From assembly GCA_031411495.1 (NCBI GenBank), contig JANOBD010000172.1, positions 1 to 64,000 of the forward strand: a stretch of 64,000 bases of DNA, in the 5' to 3' direction. The position numbers were made by a program, and so were the translations under genes. The notes beneath the pieces are model-generated. The model did no database searches, was not told the DNA's origin, and saw only the letters and a program-made list of their open reading frames with translations. Source of the stretch: JANOBD01 sp031411495. GTDB lineage: Bacteria > Planctomycetota > Phycisphaerae > Tepidisphaerales > Tepidisphaeraceae. Shown here piece by piece: positions 34,463-42,329 of this stretch (position 1 is its first letter; every line of letters begins with the position of its first letter).

Positions 34463-35841
34463 CAGTTGGGCTTCGTTGCTGGGGAAGTGGTGGAGGGCTT
34501 GGTAGTGGAGGCTTCATCGGTCGCCACCGCGTCGTGCTGAATCGTGTCGAGAATCTTGAACGGCCCCACCACGACACTGTCGTCTTCGCTTAGGCCCGAC
34601 GAAATGATCGTGTGCGTCATATCGCTGGCGCCGATCTTCACCGGCGTCACGACGGTCTTGCCGTTCACGAGTCGATAAACCACCGTGCAGGTCGTCTTGT
34701 TCTGGTCGACTTCGGGCTTGTTCCGGATCTCGGGCGGAAGCGAATCGACACTGCGGTTGAGAATTGCCTGGCTCGGCACGCGCAGTTCGCCGGTGTGTAC
34801 CTGCGTGTGGATTTCAACATCCGCCGAGAGACCGGAAACGATCGTCCGGTTCTTGCGATCCAGAAGCACCTTGATTTCGTAATACTCGCTGCGGTCGGTC
34901 GTGCTCACGGTGCGGGCGAGCGCGATCGTCTGAACGACCCCATCGAACACTTCATCCGGATACGCCTGCATGATGACGCTGGCTTTCTGACCGACCTTGA
35001 CGGAGGCGATGTCGGTTTCATCGACGCGTGACTCGACGATCATCTTCGAGAGATCGGCGACTTCGAGAATGACAGTGCCGGCGTTGTTCATCGTGCCCAT
35101 GACGGCGATTTCGCCGACCTCGGCCTTGACCTGCGTGACGACGCCGTCGATCGGGCTGGTGATCGTCGTGTAGTTGAGGCTGTCCTTGATGCGATCGATC
35201 TCGGCTTTCGCCGCATCCGCCTGGAACTGCATGACCTTAAGCTGTACGCGATCGGCTTCGATCGAGCTTTCCTCGCCTTCGATCTGGCTCTTGAGCTGGC
35301 TGACCGTCGAGCGAAGGTCGTCAACGATCTGTTGTGAAACATCCTGGCTTGCCAGAAGGGCGACCTGCCGATCCAGTTCAGTCTGTTTATTTTCGAGTTG
35401 TACCAACAGCGTACGGACGGCAACGCCGCGGGCGGCGATGCGAGCCCTGGCCGTATCCGCCTCGGCGAGTTGCCCCTCGTGGCGGGCGACGGCGGCGCGG
35501 AGATTGGCCTCGATCTCGGTCGAATCGAGCTTCACCAGCACGCTCGGCGGCACGGGCGGGTTCGCGTTCGGATTGCCTTTGGTTACCATCTCGCCGATCT
35601 TGTAAGGCAGCTCCACAATCTTTGCGTTCACGCGCGCCGAGATCGAGACGTTTGTTTCAGGAACGACCGTTCCGGGCGCGCTGACGATTTCGGTGAGGTC
35701 GCCGCGCTGCGCTTTGACCACCCGGACGATCATTCCCTTCGGCCCGCCACCTCCAGAGTACTTAAAGGCGACGAATGTCGCGCCGCCGGCGATGAGGATC
35801 AGCACCAGCGCTATCGAAAGAACGAAGACCAGGGTTTTCAT
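34462..35841 (-). CDS. Periplasmic adaptor protein (MacA/HlyD family)
   Basis: 459 residues. An N-terminal membrane helix is followed by a barrel/lipoyl-like half (IVRVVKAQRGDLTEIVSAPGTV), a long helical hairpin (about 100-230, with many A, Q, R and E), the second lipoyl half (YTTITSPIDGVVTQVKAEVGE) and beta-barrel domains. The end is a Ser/Thr/Pro-rich tail. It connects the ABC permease to the TolC-type channel. First gene of the four-gene operon; the gap of 42 bases to the oxidoreductase upstream leaves open that this too belongs to the unit. Confidence 0.92.
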   Translation of the reverse strand: MKTLVFVLSIALVLILIAGGATFVAFKYSGGGGPKGMIVRVVKAQRGDLTEIVSAPGTVVPETNVSISARVNAKIVELPYKIGEMVTKGNPNANPPVPPSVLVKLDSTEIEANLRAAVARHEGQLAEADTARARIAARGVAVRTLLVQLENKQTELDRQVALLASQDVSQQIVDDLRSTVSQLKSQIEGEESSIEADRVQLKVMQFQADAAKAEIDRIKDSLNYTTITSPIDGVVTQVKAEVGEIAVMGTMNNAGTVILEVADLSKMIVESRVDETDIASVKVGQKASVIMQAYPDEVFDGVVQTIALARTVSTTDRSEYYEIKVLLDRKNRTIVSGLSADVEIHTQVHTGELRVPSQAILNRSVDSLPPEIRNKPEVDQNKTTCTVVYRLVNGKTVVTPVKIGASDMTHTIISSGLSEDDSVVVGPFKILDTIQHDAVATDEASTTKPSTTSPATKPN

Positions 35842-35883
35842 CTGTTGTTTCCTTGCAGGCGCCGGCGTCGGCGCTGCGGATCG

Positions 35884-37002
35884 TCACATCCGGTGTTGCA
35901 GTGTTTCCAGCACTCGATTGAATGCGGCACGATCCGAAGGTAGCTGAACCGGTCGATGCTCGAAGCCGCTCAGCAGCATCGCGTTCGCAAGGTCGACACT
36001 GGCCGAGGCATCCAGCCCGCTCGCCAGTGGCTTTGCCCTGCCTTGGCATGATTCGAGGAAGTTCTTCACCAGGTCGACATATTCTGCTTCGTACTCGGGA
36101 TATTCCGCCTGCCACGTGGTTTTGGCGGGTGTCGTGTCACGGGCGGCGACTGTCATGGTGTGATCTCTCCCGGATCCGGCGAGTGTGACGACCTCGAGCT
36201 GCGTCAGCGACGTGACACGAATCAGCGCACGGTCGCCAAAAATCTCCAGCCGGTTCTGCCCGAACGGCTCGCCGGTGGATGTGATGAAACTGCCGACGCA
36301 GCCATTGGGGTATTCTAAAATCGCGTGAACTTCATCTTCGACCTCGATGTCGTGGTGTTTCCCGAAGCGGGTCGAGGCCAATACGCGCTGCGGCAGGCCG
36401 AAAAACCAGCAGATCAGGTCGAGCTGGTGTGGGCACTGATTTACCAATACACCGCCACCTTCACCCGTCCACGTTCCGCGCCAGGCGCTCTGGCGATAGT
36501 AGTGCTGGGTTCGATACCAGTCGGTGATGGTCCAGTTGAAGCGATAGACCTCGCCGACCGACCCATCCGCGAGCCGCTTTCGCACTTCGTTCCAGAGTGG
36601 CCAGGTGCGCTGCTGAAAGTCGACGGCGAAAACCAGATTCGGCTTCTTCGCATGAGCGGCGTTGAGCTTGTCGGCTTCCGCCGCAGTTACGGTCAGCGGC
36701 TTTTCCACCAGCACGTGCAGATTGCGGTCGAACGCGTCGAGCGCGAGTTGCGTATGCGAGAAGTGAGGCGTGGCGATGATCACGGCATCGACAAGACCGC
36801 TGTCGAGCAGTTCTTCTGACGTGTGAAATGCTTTTGTCCCAAGTTCTCCCGCGACGCGCTCTGCCGCTTCAAACTTGCGATCGCAGGTGGCCGTAATCGG
36901 CGCGCACAGCAGCCGTGACGCGGCGATGTGGTACTTCGACACGTAACCACAGCCGATCAATCCCAATCTCGGCACTTCTTTGTTTTGATTTGAAGAGGCC
37001 AT
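35884..37002 (-). CDS. Gfo/Idh/MocA-family oxidoreductase
   Basis: 372 residues. The Rossmann domain begins RLGLIGCGYVSKYH, and the motif VEKPLTVTAAEAD carries the EKP lysine. The C-terminal domain has GEVYRFNWTITDWYRTQHYY and GGVLVNQCPHQLDLICWFFG with a conserved His. Such enzymes oxidise or reduce sugars and inositols using NAD(P), often with a dedicated substrate. Planctomycetes carry many copies. Substrate unknown. It lies 42 bases before the MacA-like gene. Confidence 0.93.
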   Translation of the reverse strand: MASSNQNKEVPRLGLIGCGYVSKYHIAASRLLCAPITATCDRKFEAAERVAGELGTKAFHTSEELLDSGLVDAVIIATPHFSHTQLALDAFDRNLHVLVEKPLTVTAAEADKLNAAHAKKPNLVFAVDFQQRTWPLWNEVRKRLADGSVGEVYRFNWTITDWYRTQHYYRQSAWRGTWTGEGGGVLVNQCPHQLDLICWFFGLPQRVLASTRFGKHHDIEVEDEVHAILEYPNGCVGSFITSTGEPFGQNRLEIFGDRALIRVTSLTQLEVVTLAGSGRDHTMTVAARDTTPAKTTWQAEYPEYEAEYVDLVKNFLESCQGRAKPLASGLDASASVDLANAMLLSGFEHRPVQLPSDRAAFNRVLETLQHRM

Positions 37003-37198
37003 CCCAGTCTCGTTGACGGTACCCGAGATTGCCGGGTTTGCTCAAGCAGGCAAACGCTTGCTGATTCGTCGCAAGGGAGGGAAATCGCTCGTTTTTGGGC
37101 AGACAATCCGGTCGTGCGGGGCAAAGGTACAAAAATGTGCTCCGTTTGTAGCTACCGGAGTCGATTGACTAGGACCTTAGCGAGTCGCGAAACAGAAA

Positions 37199-37230
37199 GA
37201 CGCTCGCGGGCGCGGGTGCTTGCGAGCGTC
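37199..37230 (-). terminator. Hairpin terminator after metG
   Basis: A perfect 9-bp stem (37199-37207 and 37222-37230) is followed on the minus strand by TTTCTGTTTCGC. It lies 37 bases downstream of the metG stop, which is the usual place for an intrinsic terminator. Confidence 0.6.
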
Positions 37231-37267
37231 GATGGATCACTCTGTGCCGATGCATCCTGAAGGCAAT

Positions 37268-38797
37268 TCACTCCAGCTTCGCGAACAGAATCGACGCTTC
37301 GCCGAGCTGATGGCCGCCTTGAATCGGCTTCAATAGATCGTCGAACGTCTTGCCGTCGCTCGCGATGTTGAGCTGAGCCAGCCCGGCCTTCGCCTTCTCC
37401 GGCAAGACCGGGAGCAACGCGACGAGCGCCGCCTGCGTGGCCCGCACGATCGTATTCAGCACCGTATCCAGTCGCGCCGACTGGGCGGGATCTTTCGCCA
37501 GCGTGAAGGGACGCGTCTGATCGATGTACGTGTTCGCCGCCCGCGCGACCTCGAGTGGCAGCGTCACACAATCCTGCAGGCGGAACTCTTCGTACGCGGC
37601 TTTGAGCTTCGCCGGAAGTTCCGCGATCGCCTGCTCAACGGCCGCGTCTTCCGGTCCCGCTTGACCAACGGCGGGAACCGTCCCGCGATACTTCTTGATC
37701 ATGTTCAGGTTCCGGTTGAGCAGGTTCCCGAGCACGTTGCCGAGCTCAAGGTACGCCGTGTTCAACTCGCTCGCGTTGAAGTCGAGATCGTTGCCGAACG
37801 GCGCGGCACGCAGCAGGTAGAACCGCAGCGCGTCGTGGCCGTACTTCGCGACGAGTTCGCGCAGCTTTGCCAGGTCGACGAAGTTGCCGAGCGACTTGCT
37901 CATCTTCTTGCCTTCGCTCGTCCACCAGCCGTGCGCGTAGAGCTTCTTCGGCAGCGGCTGGCCGAGCGCGAGGAGCATCGCGGGCCAGTAGAACGCGTGG
38001 AACCAGAGGATCTCCTTGCCAATCAGGTGCGCATTCGCCGGCCAGAACTTCTTGTAAAGCTCGCCATCGCCGTCGGGCCAATTGAGCGCGGTGATGTAGT
38101 TGCTGAGCGCGTCGATCCAGACATACAGCACGTGCTCCGGGTCGTTGGGCAGCGGGATGCCCCACTTGAGACTTGAGCGCGAGATCGAAAGGTCCTGGTC
38201 GTAGCCTTTGAGCTTCGAGAGGATTTCGTTCTTCCTGCTCTGAGGCCGGATCTCGATCTGATCCGATTCGATCGCGCGGAAGACCTGATCGACGTACTTC
38301 GTGAGCTTGAAGAAGTAGGTCGACTCCTTGTAGCGCACGAGCGGCCGGCCCGAGATCACGCTTTTGTATTCCGCTTCCTTGGCGGCGTTCTCGGCGATGA
38401 ACTCTTCCTGGCCCTCGTCGTACCAGCCTTCGTACTCGCCGCGGTAGATGTCGCCGGTGGCGAGCATTTTGCGGACGATCTCCTGCACGTTGTTCTTGTG
38501 GCGATCTTCACTCGTGCGGATGAAGTCGGTGTTGGTGATGCCGAACTCCCTGAACGTCGCGCGGAAGACGTCGGAGTTCTTGGTCGCCAGATCGAGCGGA
38601 GTGGTCTTCTGCTCATCCGCGGTTTTGACCATCTTGATGCCGTGCTCGTCCGTGCCGGTGAGAAAGTAGACGTCCTCGCCGAGCAGTCGATGCCAGCGGG
38701 CGGCGACATCGGCGCAGATGGTCGTGTAGACGTGGCCAAGGTGCGGCTCGCCGTTGGGGTAGTAGATGGGGGTGGTGATGTAATACGTTTGCGTCAT
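37268..38797 (-). CDS. metG: Methionyl-tRNA synthetase
   Basis: Charges tRNA-Met in the cytoplasm. The length of 509 residues matches the short form, without the C-terminal tRNA-binding domain. The HIGH-type signature is PNGEPHLGHVYTT and the KMSKS loop is KKMSKSLGNFVD. The connective region has no CxxC pairs, so this is the zinc-free type. The ATG at 38797 starts at the family boundary (MTQTYYITTPIYYPNGEPHLGH); the open frame extends nine residues further. The minus-strand gene ends with a hairpin at 37199-37230. Neighbours have unrelated functions. Confidence 0.97.
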   Translation of the reverse strand: MTQTYYITTPIYYPNGEPHLGHVYTTICADVAARWHRLLGEDVYFLTGTDEHGIKMVKTADEQKTTPLDLATKNSDVFRATFREFGITNTDFIRTSEDRHKNNVQEIVRKMLATGDIYRGEYEGWYDEGQEEFIAENAAKEAEYKSVISGRPLVRYKESTYFFKLTKYVDQVFRAIESDQIEIRPQSRKNEILSKLKGYDQDLSISRSSLKWGIPLPNDPEHVLYVWIDALSNYITALNWPDGDGELYKKFWPANAHLIGKEILWFHAFYWPAMLLALGQPLPKKLYAHGWWTSEGKKMSKSLGNFVDLAKLRELVAKYGHDALRFYLLRAAPFGNDLDFNASELNTAYLELGNVLGNLLNRNLNMIKKYRGTVPAVGQAGPEDAAVEQAIAELPAKLKAAYEEFRLQDCVTLPLEVARAANTYIDQTRPFTLAKDPAQSARLDTVLNTIVRATQAALVALLPVLPEKAKAGLAQLNIASDGKTFDDLLKPIQGGHQLGEASILFAKLE

Positions 38798-38946
38798 TGG
38801 GAACTCACTAAATGAAAGAACCATCGCCCGATGCGATCGATGTCACACATGCGAAAGGCCGCCGGTCTTCTCCTCGCCCCCGCTCATGGGCGGTGTGCGG
38901 AGGAAGAGAATGGCGGCTACCGCATGGTCATCAGTCGCGTCGAACA

Positions 38947-39564
38947 ATGGTTCATAACTGGATTATCGACATCTTTCGGCCGATCATCAAGCCGGTGTCG
39001 AAAGAATCCAAGTTCGTCTCCCGTGCCGGCCTGAAGCTTGATCATGCGCTCGATGTCTTTGAACTCGACGTGACCGGCTTAGTCTGCGCCGACCTCGGCT
39101 GCAACGCGGGCGGGTTTACGGATTGTCTTCTTCAGCGCGGCGCGGCGAAGGTGTACGCCGTCGACACCGGGTACGGCATGCTCGACTACAAGCTGCGCCG
39201 CGACCCGCGCGTGGTGACGATGGAACGCACCAACGCGATGCACGTGAACCTGCCCGAGCCGATCGACTTGATCGTCATCGACGTCGCCTGGACGAAGCAG
39301 AAACACATCCTGCCGGCTGCTAAACGGTTGCTGAAAGCCGGCGGGAAGATTGTGACGCTCATCAAGCCGCACTACGAGGCCGACCCAAAGCTACTGATTC
39401 AGGGCATCCTGCCGGAGGATCAACTGGACGGCGTCGCCGCCGGCGTTGAACTCGACTTCGCCGCACTCGGTTTGAACCGCCTCGCGATCGCCCGCAGCCC
39501 GATCAAAGGCGGGAACGGAAACATCGAGATGCTGGCGCTGCTCGTCGAGTTGTTAAATCGCTAA
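38947..39564 (+). CDS. TlyA/FtsJ-like rRNA methyltransferase without the S4 domain
   Basis: 205 residues. The methyltransferase core VSRAGLKLDHALDVF...VCADLGCNAGGFTDCLLQRGAAKVYAVDTGYGMLDYKLRRDPRV matches TlyA (2'-O-methyltransferase of 16S and 23S rRNA), and the K-D-K-E-type residues of the FtsJ fold look present (DVAW, IKPHYE). Typical TlyA proteins begin with a ~60-residue S4 RNA-binding domain. The frame is open upstream to 38812 but reads as non-homologous sequence. Start is uncertain. It is divergent from metG and convergent with a glycosyltransferase. Confidence 0.8.
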   Translation: MVHNWIIDIFRPIIKPVSKESKFVSRAGLKLDHALDVFELDVTGLVCADLGCNAGGFTDCLLQRGAAKVYAVDTGYGMLDYKLRRDPRVVTMERTNAMHVNLPEPIDLIVIDVAWTKQKHILPAAKRLLKAGGKIVTLIKPHYEADPKLLIQGILPEDQLDGVAAGVELDFAALGLNRLAIARSPIKGGNGNIEMLALLVELLNR

Positions 39565-39594
39565 GTCGGCGAGCACGCTGAAGACTCGCCGACT
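39564..39594. terminator. Hairpin between convergent genes, overlapping both stop codons
   Basis: A perfect 10-bp inverted repeat (39564-39573 and 39585-39594). The left arm begins with the last base of the stop codon of the methyltransferase gene and the right arm ends with the first base of the stop codon (read on minus) of the glycosyltransferase gene. It resembles the hairpins at 2315 and 26814. Confidence 0.65.
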
Positions 39595-41150
39595 CATCGA
39601 CTTGTCGGTTCCGGGCTCAGATACACCTGCCACACCTGATTCGTCAGCCCGAATCCCGTCTCGACTTTCCTCCAACCCGCCGCATCAAACATTTTCGGCG
39701 TGACGTTGCGGCTCGGATCGGAATTGTAAGACGAATAAAGCGAGTCGTAGACGAGCATCGCGCCTTTCGGTGGACTCGCGAGCAGCTTCGGAGTCACCGC
39801 GCGGATCGGCTGGTTCACGTGGAAGTAGATCAGCGGATGCGTGGCGTAAACGACCGGGTACACCTTCGCGTACTCCGAGCGCGCGTACCATGCCGCGATC
39901 TGGCGGCAGAGATCGTCATCGGGCTGCGGCTTCAGAGGGACGACCGGGTAGGTGAAGTTCACGATGATCGGAACGCACGCGCCGATGGCTGCAATCAATG
40001 CGGGGCGCGGCATGCGGAAGCGGGCGACCATCATCGTCCAGCCGTACGCGGCAAGCAGCGCCCAGAACGGCGACGCCGCGAGAAGATAGCGCGGCTCGCC
40101 ACTGCTCGACATCTTGCCCGACCAATGCAGATACGAATGCACGGCAAGGAAGCCCCACGGAATCGCGACGAGGATGAGGCGGACTTGTGCGTTGAGGTCG
40201 CGGAGGAAGGCGATCAAGTTCGAAACGCGTGGTGATGCAGAATCGGGTGCCACAGGTCGCGATACTCCGAGACCTGTCCCCATCGACGGGTCAGACGAAC
40301 ACAGGTCTGCGAGTACACCGACCTGTGGCACCCAACCCAAACTTCGCGCGACGATCCCCCACGTGCCTATCAAGATCGCTGGCACTGCGAACGGCGAAAC
40401 GACGAACGGCAACACCGCGACGAAGCGGTAGATCGGCCCGGCCGGATACGGGCTCTCGACGACGTACGGAAACTGGTTGATCAGCCAGCGCGGCCACGGC
40501 CCCGCATCCGTTCCCCACATGACCCAGCCGACATGATTCCACACGATCAGAGGGACGAAGACGAGCGGAATCCAGTACCAGCGTTTGTGCAGTCCGAGCA
40601 TCACGACGGCCATCAGCAGGAACGCAGCGCCTTCCGGACGTGAGGCGGGCATCGCGCCGCTGATCAGCGCGAAGAGCCACCACTGGCGCTTGAGTAAAGT
40701 GAGGATCGCCAGCGCGCCGAGCAGGGCAAAGGGAATCTCGGTCAGTTCGCTGAACGAGTGCAGGAACAGCAGTGGCTGCGCCAGCAGGAAGAAACCGGCG
40801 TAAGCGGGTGCCTTCCAGCCGAGCCCTTTTGCGATCCGCGTCACGATCCACGCGGTGAGCAGCACGCAGACGAGCGACGCGGCACGAACGCCGTGGAGGC
40901 CGAAGAAGTGTGCGGGCAAAAAGTGAATGAGCATCCTCACCGGCCGCGCCCAGACGTCGACGAGGTACGCCGGGTTGTCGAACGCGAAACGAGCGTAGAG
41001 GTAGTGCGTGACGCCGTCGGCTTCCAGGAATCCCTTGGAGGCGAAGTTCAGGATTGTCGAAAGGATGAGATAGAGGAACGCCGTCGTGAGGACGAGCGTG
41101 AGTGAAGACGAGGCGGCTTGCGAGCCTTTCGTGACTTGTCGTTCTTCCAT
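39594..41150 (-). CDS. Polytopic membrane glycosyltransferase-like protein with one inserted repeat
   Basis: 518 residues from ATG 41150. It has about ten helices and the GT-C layout, with ADGVTHYLYARFAFDNPAYLVDVWARPV after the first helix (acidic residue and DPxxL-like segment) and GEPRYLLAASPFWALLAAYGW later. The C-terminal ~120 residues are soluble. Between two helices sits the hydrophilic stretch WVPQVGVLADLCSSDPSMG...RPVAPD (about 280-309), which corresponds exactly to a palindromic element. The donor sugar is not known. Its neighbour on the strand, a GT9-like protein, suggests a shared role in surface glycan assembly. An upstream in-frame start at 41222 is less likely. Confidence 0.8.
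   Translation of the reverse strand: MEERQVTKGSQAASSSLTLVLTTAFLYLILSTILNFASKGFLEADGVTHYLYARFAFDNPAYLVDVWARPVRMLIHFLPAHFFGLHGVRAASLVCVLLTAWIVTRIAKGLGWKAPAYAGFFLLAQPLLFLHSFSELTEIPFALLGALAILTLLKRQWWLFALISGAMPASRPEGAAFLLMAVVMLGLHKRWYWIPLVFVPLIVWNHVGWVMWGTDAGPWPRWLINQFPYVVESPYPAGPIYRFVAVLPFVVSPFAVPAILIGTWGIVARSLGWVPQVGVLADLCSSDPSMGTGLGVSRPVAPDSASPRVSNLIAFLRDLNAQVRLILVAIPWGFLAVHSYLHWSGKMSSSGEPRYLLAASPFWALLAAYGWTMMVARFRMPRPALIAAIGACVPIIVNFTYPVVPLKPQPDDDLCRQIAAWYARSEYAKVYPVVYATHPLIYFHVNQPIRAVTPKLLASPPKGAMLVYDSLYSSYNSDPSRNVTPKMFDAAGWRKVETGFGLTNQVWQVYLSPEPTSR
40245..40333. repeat. In-frame palindromic repeat (GGGTGCCAC family) in the second glycosyltransferase gene
   Basis: 89 bp. Its ends GGGTGCCACAGGTCG and CGACCTGTGGCACCC are perfect inverted copies over 15 bases, followed after a few mismatches by TACTC/GAGTA. 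Inside there is a second inverted pair (AGACCTGT, 40270-40277, and ACAGGTCT, 40301-40308). It enters with the codons TGG GTG CCA, as does the element at 12500. Confidence 0.85.
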
Positions 41151-41289
41151 TCCGAACCAGTCCCTGTTTTGCGGAGCGTACACGTTCGAGTACTCAGTGC
41201 AGGCCCGCGAATCATCTGGCACAGCGCGGCCGAAAGTAGATCCTCCGCGAGTACGCGCTGGATGACAGTTGTGGCGAACAACTACATCC

Positions 41290-42255
41290 TCAATCTTCGT
41301 CGGCGACGTTCACGCTCGTTCCGGAATCCGCCAGGCTCGTCAGCATCTCTTTCACCGCTTCGACAACAGGCTCGGTCGGCAGATCACTGATCGGAACCTG
41401 CTTGATCAACCTCACATTCGGGCCGACCGGTCGCCAGGTGGATTCGTTATCTCGGCCGAAGAGGGCAAGCGTCGGGACGCCGCTAATGGCGGCGAGGTGG
41501 GTCGGACCGGAGTCGTTGCCGATGTAGAGCTTTGCCGTCTGCAGCAGCACGAAAAGCTGGATGAGATCGTCAGGGTGGTGCAGCGCCGAGACATCGCCGA
41601 TCCGTCTCATCTGATCGCTCGACCATCGCTCGCGCTCGACTTCGCCAAGAACGACGTGGACGTCCTCGCCTCCGGCCTTGAGCACCGTCGCGAGATCGAC
41701 GAATCGGTCCGGCGGCCAGCACTTATCTTCCCCGCCGGAGCCGGGATGGATGATGACGCGGCTTCCAACGGGACGCCGGGCCGTTGCGCCGCTCGCGGCC
41801 ACATGACCAATCATCTGGCCGATAGCGGCCTGCAGCTGCACGATTTCTCCGAACTGGGCGGCGTGATAGGTCATGATGTGCTGATCGATCGGATCGGCCG
41901 GCCTTCGCGTCACACAGATCAGCTGTGCCTCGGGCGCAAGCCGCCGAATGTTGTCGGCCCACGCATCAGACCCATTCGAGACGAAGCTGATAATCGTCAC
42001 CGCGCCGTTGATCAGCTTCATCGCGGATTCAGGCAGCTTCGCATCCGACGAGAACAGCGGATGCAGCGGCTCGCCGTCACGGAACTCGGTGCCGATGGCG
42101 CGCTCGGCGAGCTTCCCCTTGCTCTCGTGCGTCACGTAGATGATCCGATTTGTTGGCCAGAGCCGCGCGCATGCGAGCGCGATCGGCCAAGTGAGCACGA
42201 AGTCGCCCATCGCCGCCTGGTGGAAGATCAGAACATTTCGCCGGAGGGTGATCAT
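41290..42255 (-). CDS. Glycosyltransferase family 9 (heptosyltransferase-like)
   Basis: 321 residues. It begins VLIFHQAAMGDFVLTWPIALACAR, the family's nucleotide-sugar entry loop, and carries RVIIHPGSGGEDKCWPPDRFVDLA and YIGNDSGPTHLAAISGVPTLALFG, which fit GT9 (ADP-heptose:LPS type) enzymes. The acceptor is unknown and this may be an LPS-core or other surface glycan enzyme. The chosen ATG at 42255 avoids an 83-residue upstream extension that does not look like the family and would overlap lepB. Probably co-transcribed with lepB (74 bases upstream). Confidence 0.9.
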   Translation of the reverse strand: MITLRRNVLIFHQAAMGDFVLTWPIALACARLWPTNRIIYVTHESKGKLAERAIGTEFRDGEPLHPLFSSDAKLPESAMKLINGAVTIISFVSNGSDAWADNIRRLAPEAQLICVTRRPADPIDQHIMTYHAAQFGEIVQLQAAIGQMIGHVAASGATARRPVGSRVIIHPGSGGEDKCWPPDRFVDLATVLKAGGEDVHVVLGEVERERWSSDQMRRIGDVSALHHPDDLIQLFVLLQTAKLYIGNDSGPTHLAAISGVPTLALFGRDNESTWRPVGPNVRLIKQVPISDLPTEPVVEAVKEMLTSLADSGTSVNVADED

Positions 42256-42329
42256 GAGTGACACAGGGTCGACGGTGTGCGGTCGACGGTATGTGAGCAA
42301 TCGAGCGTCCACTGTCGAACGTTGGCCAT

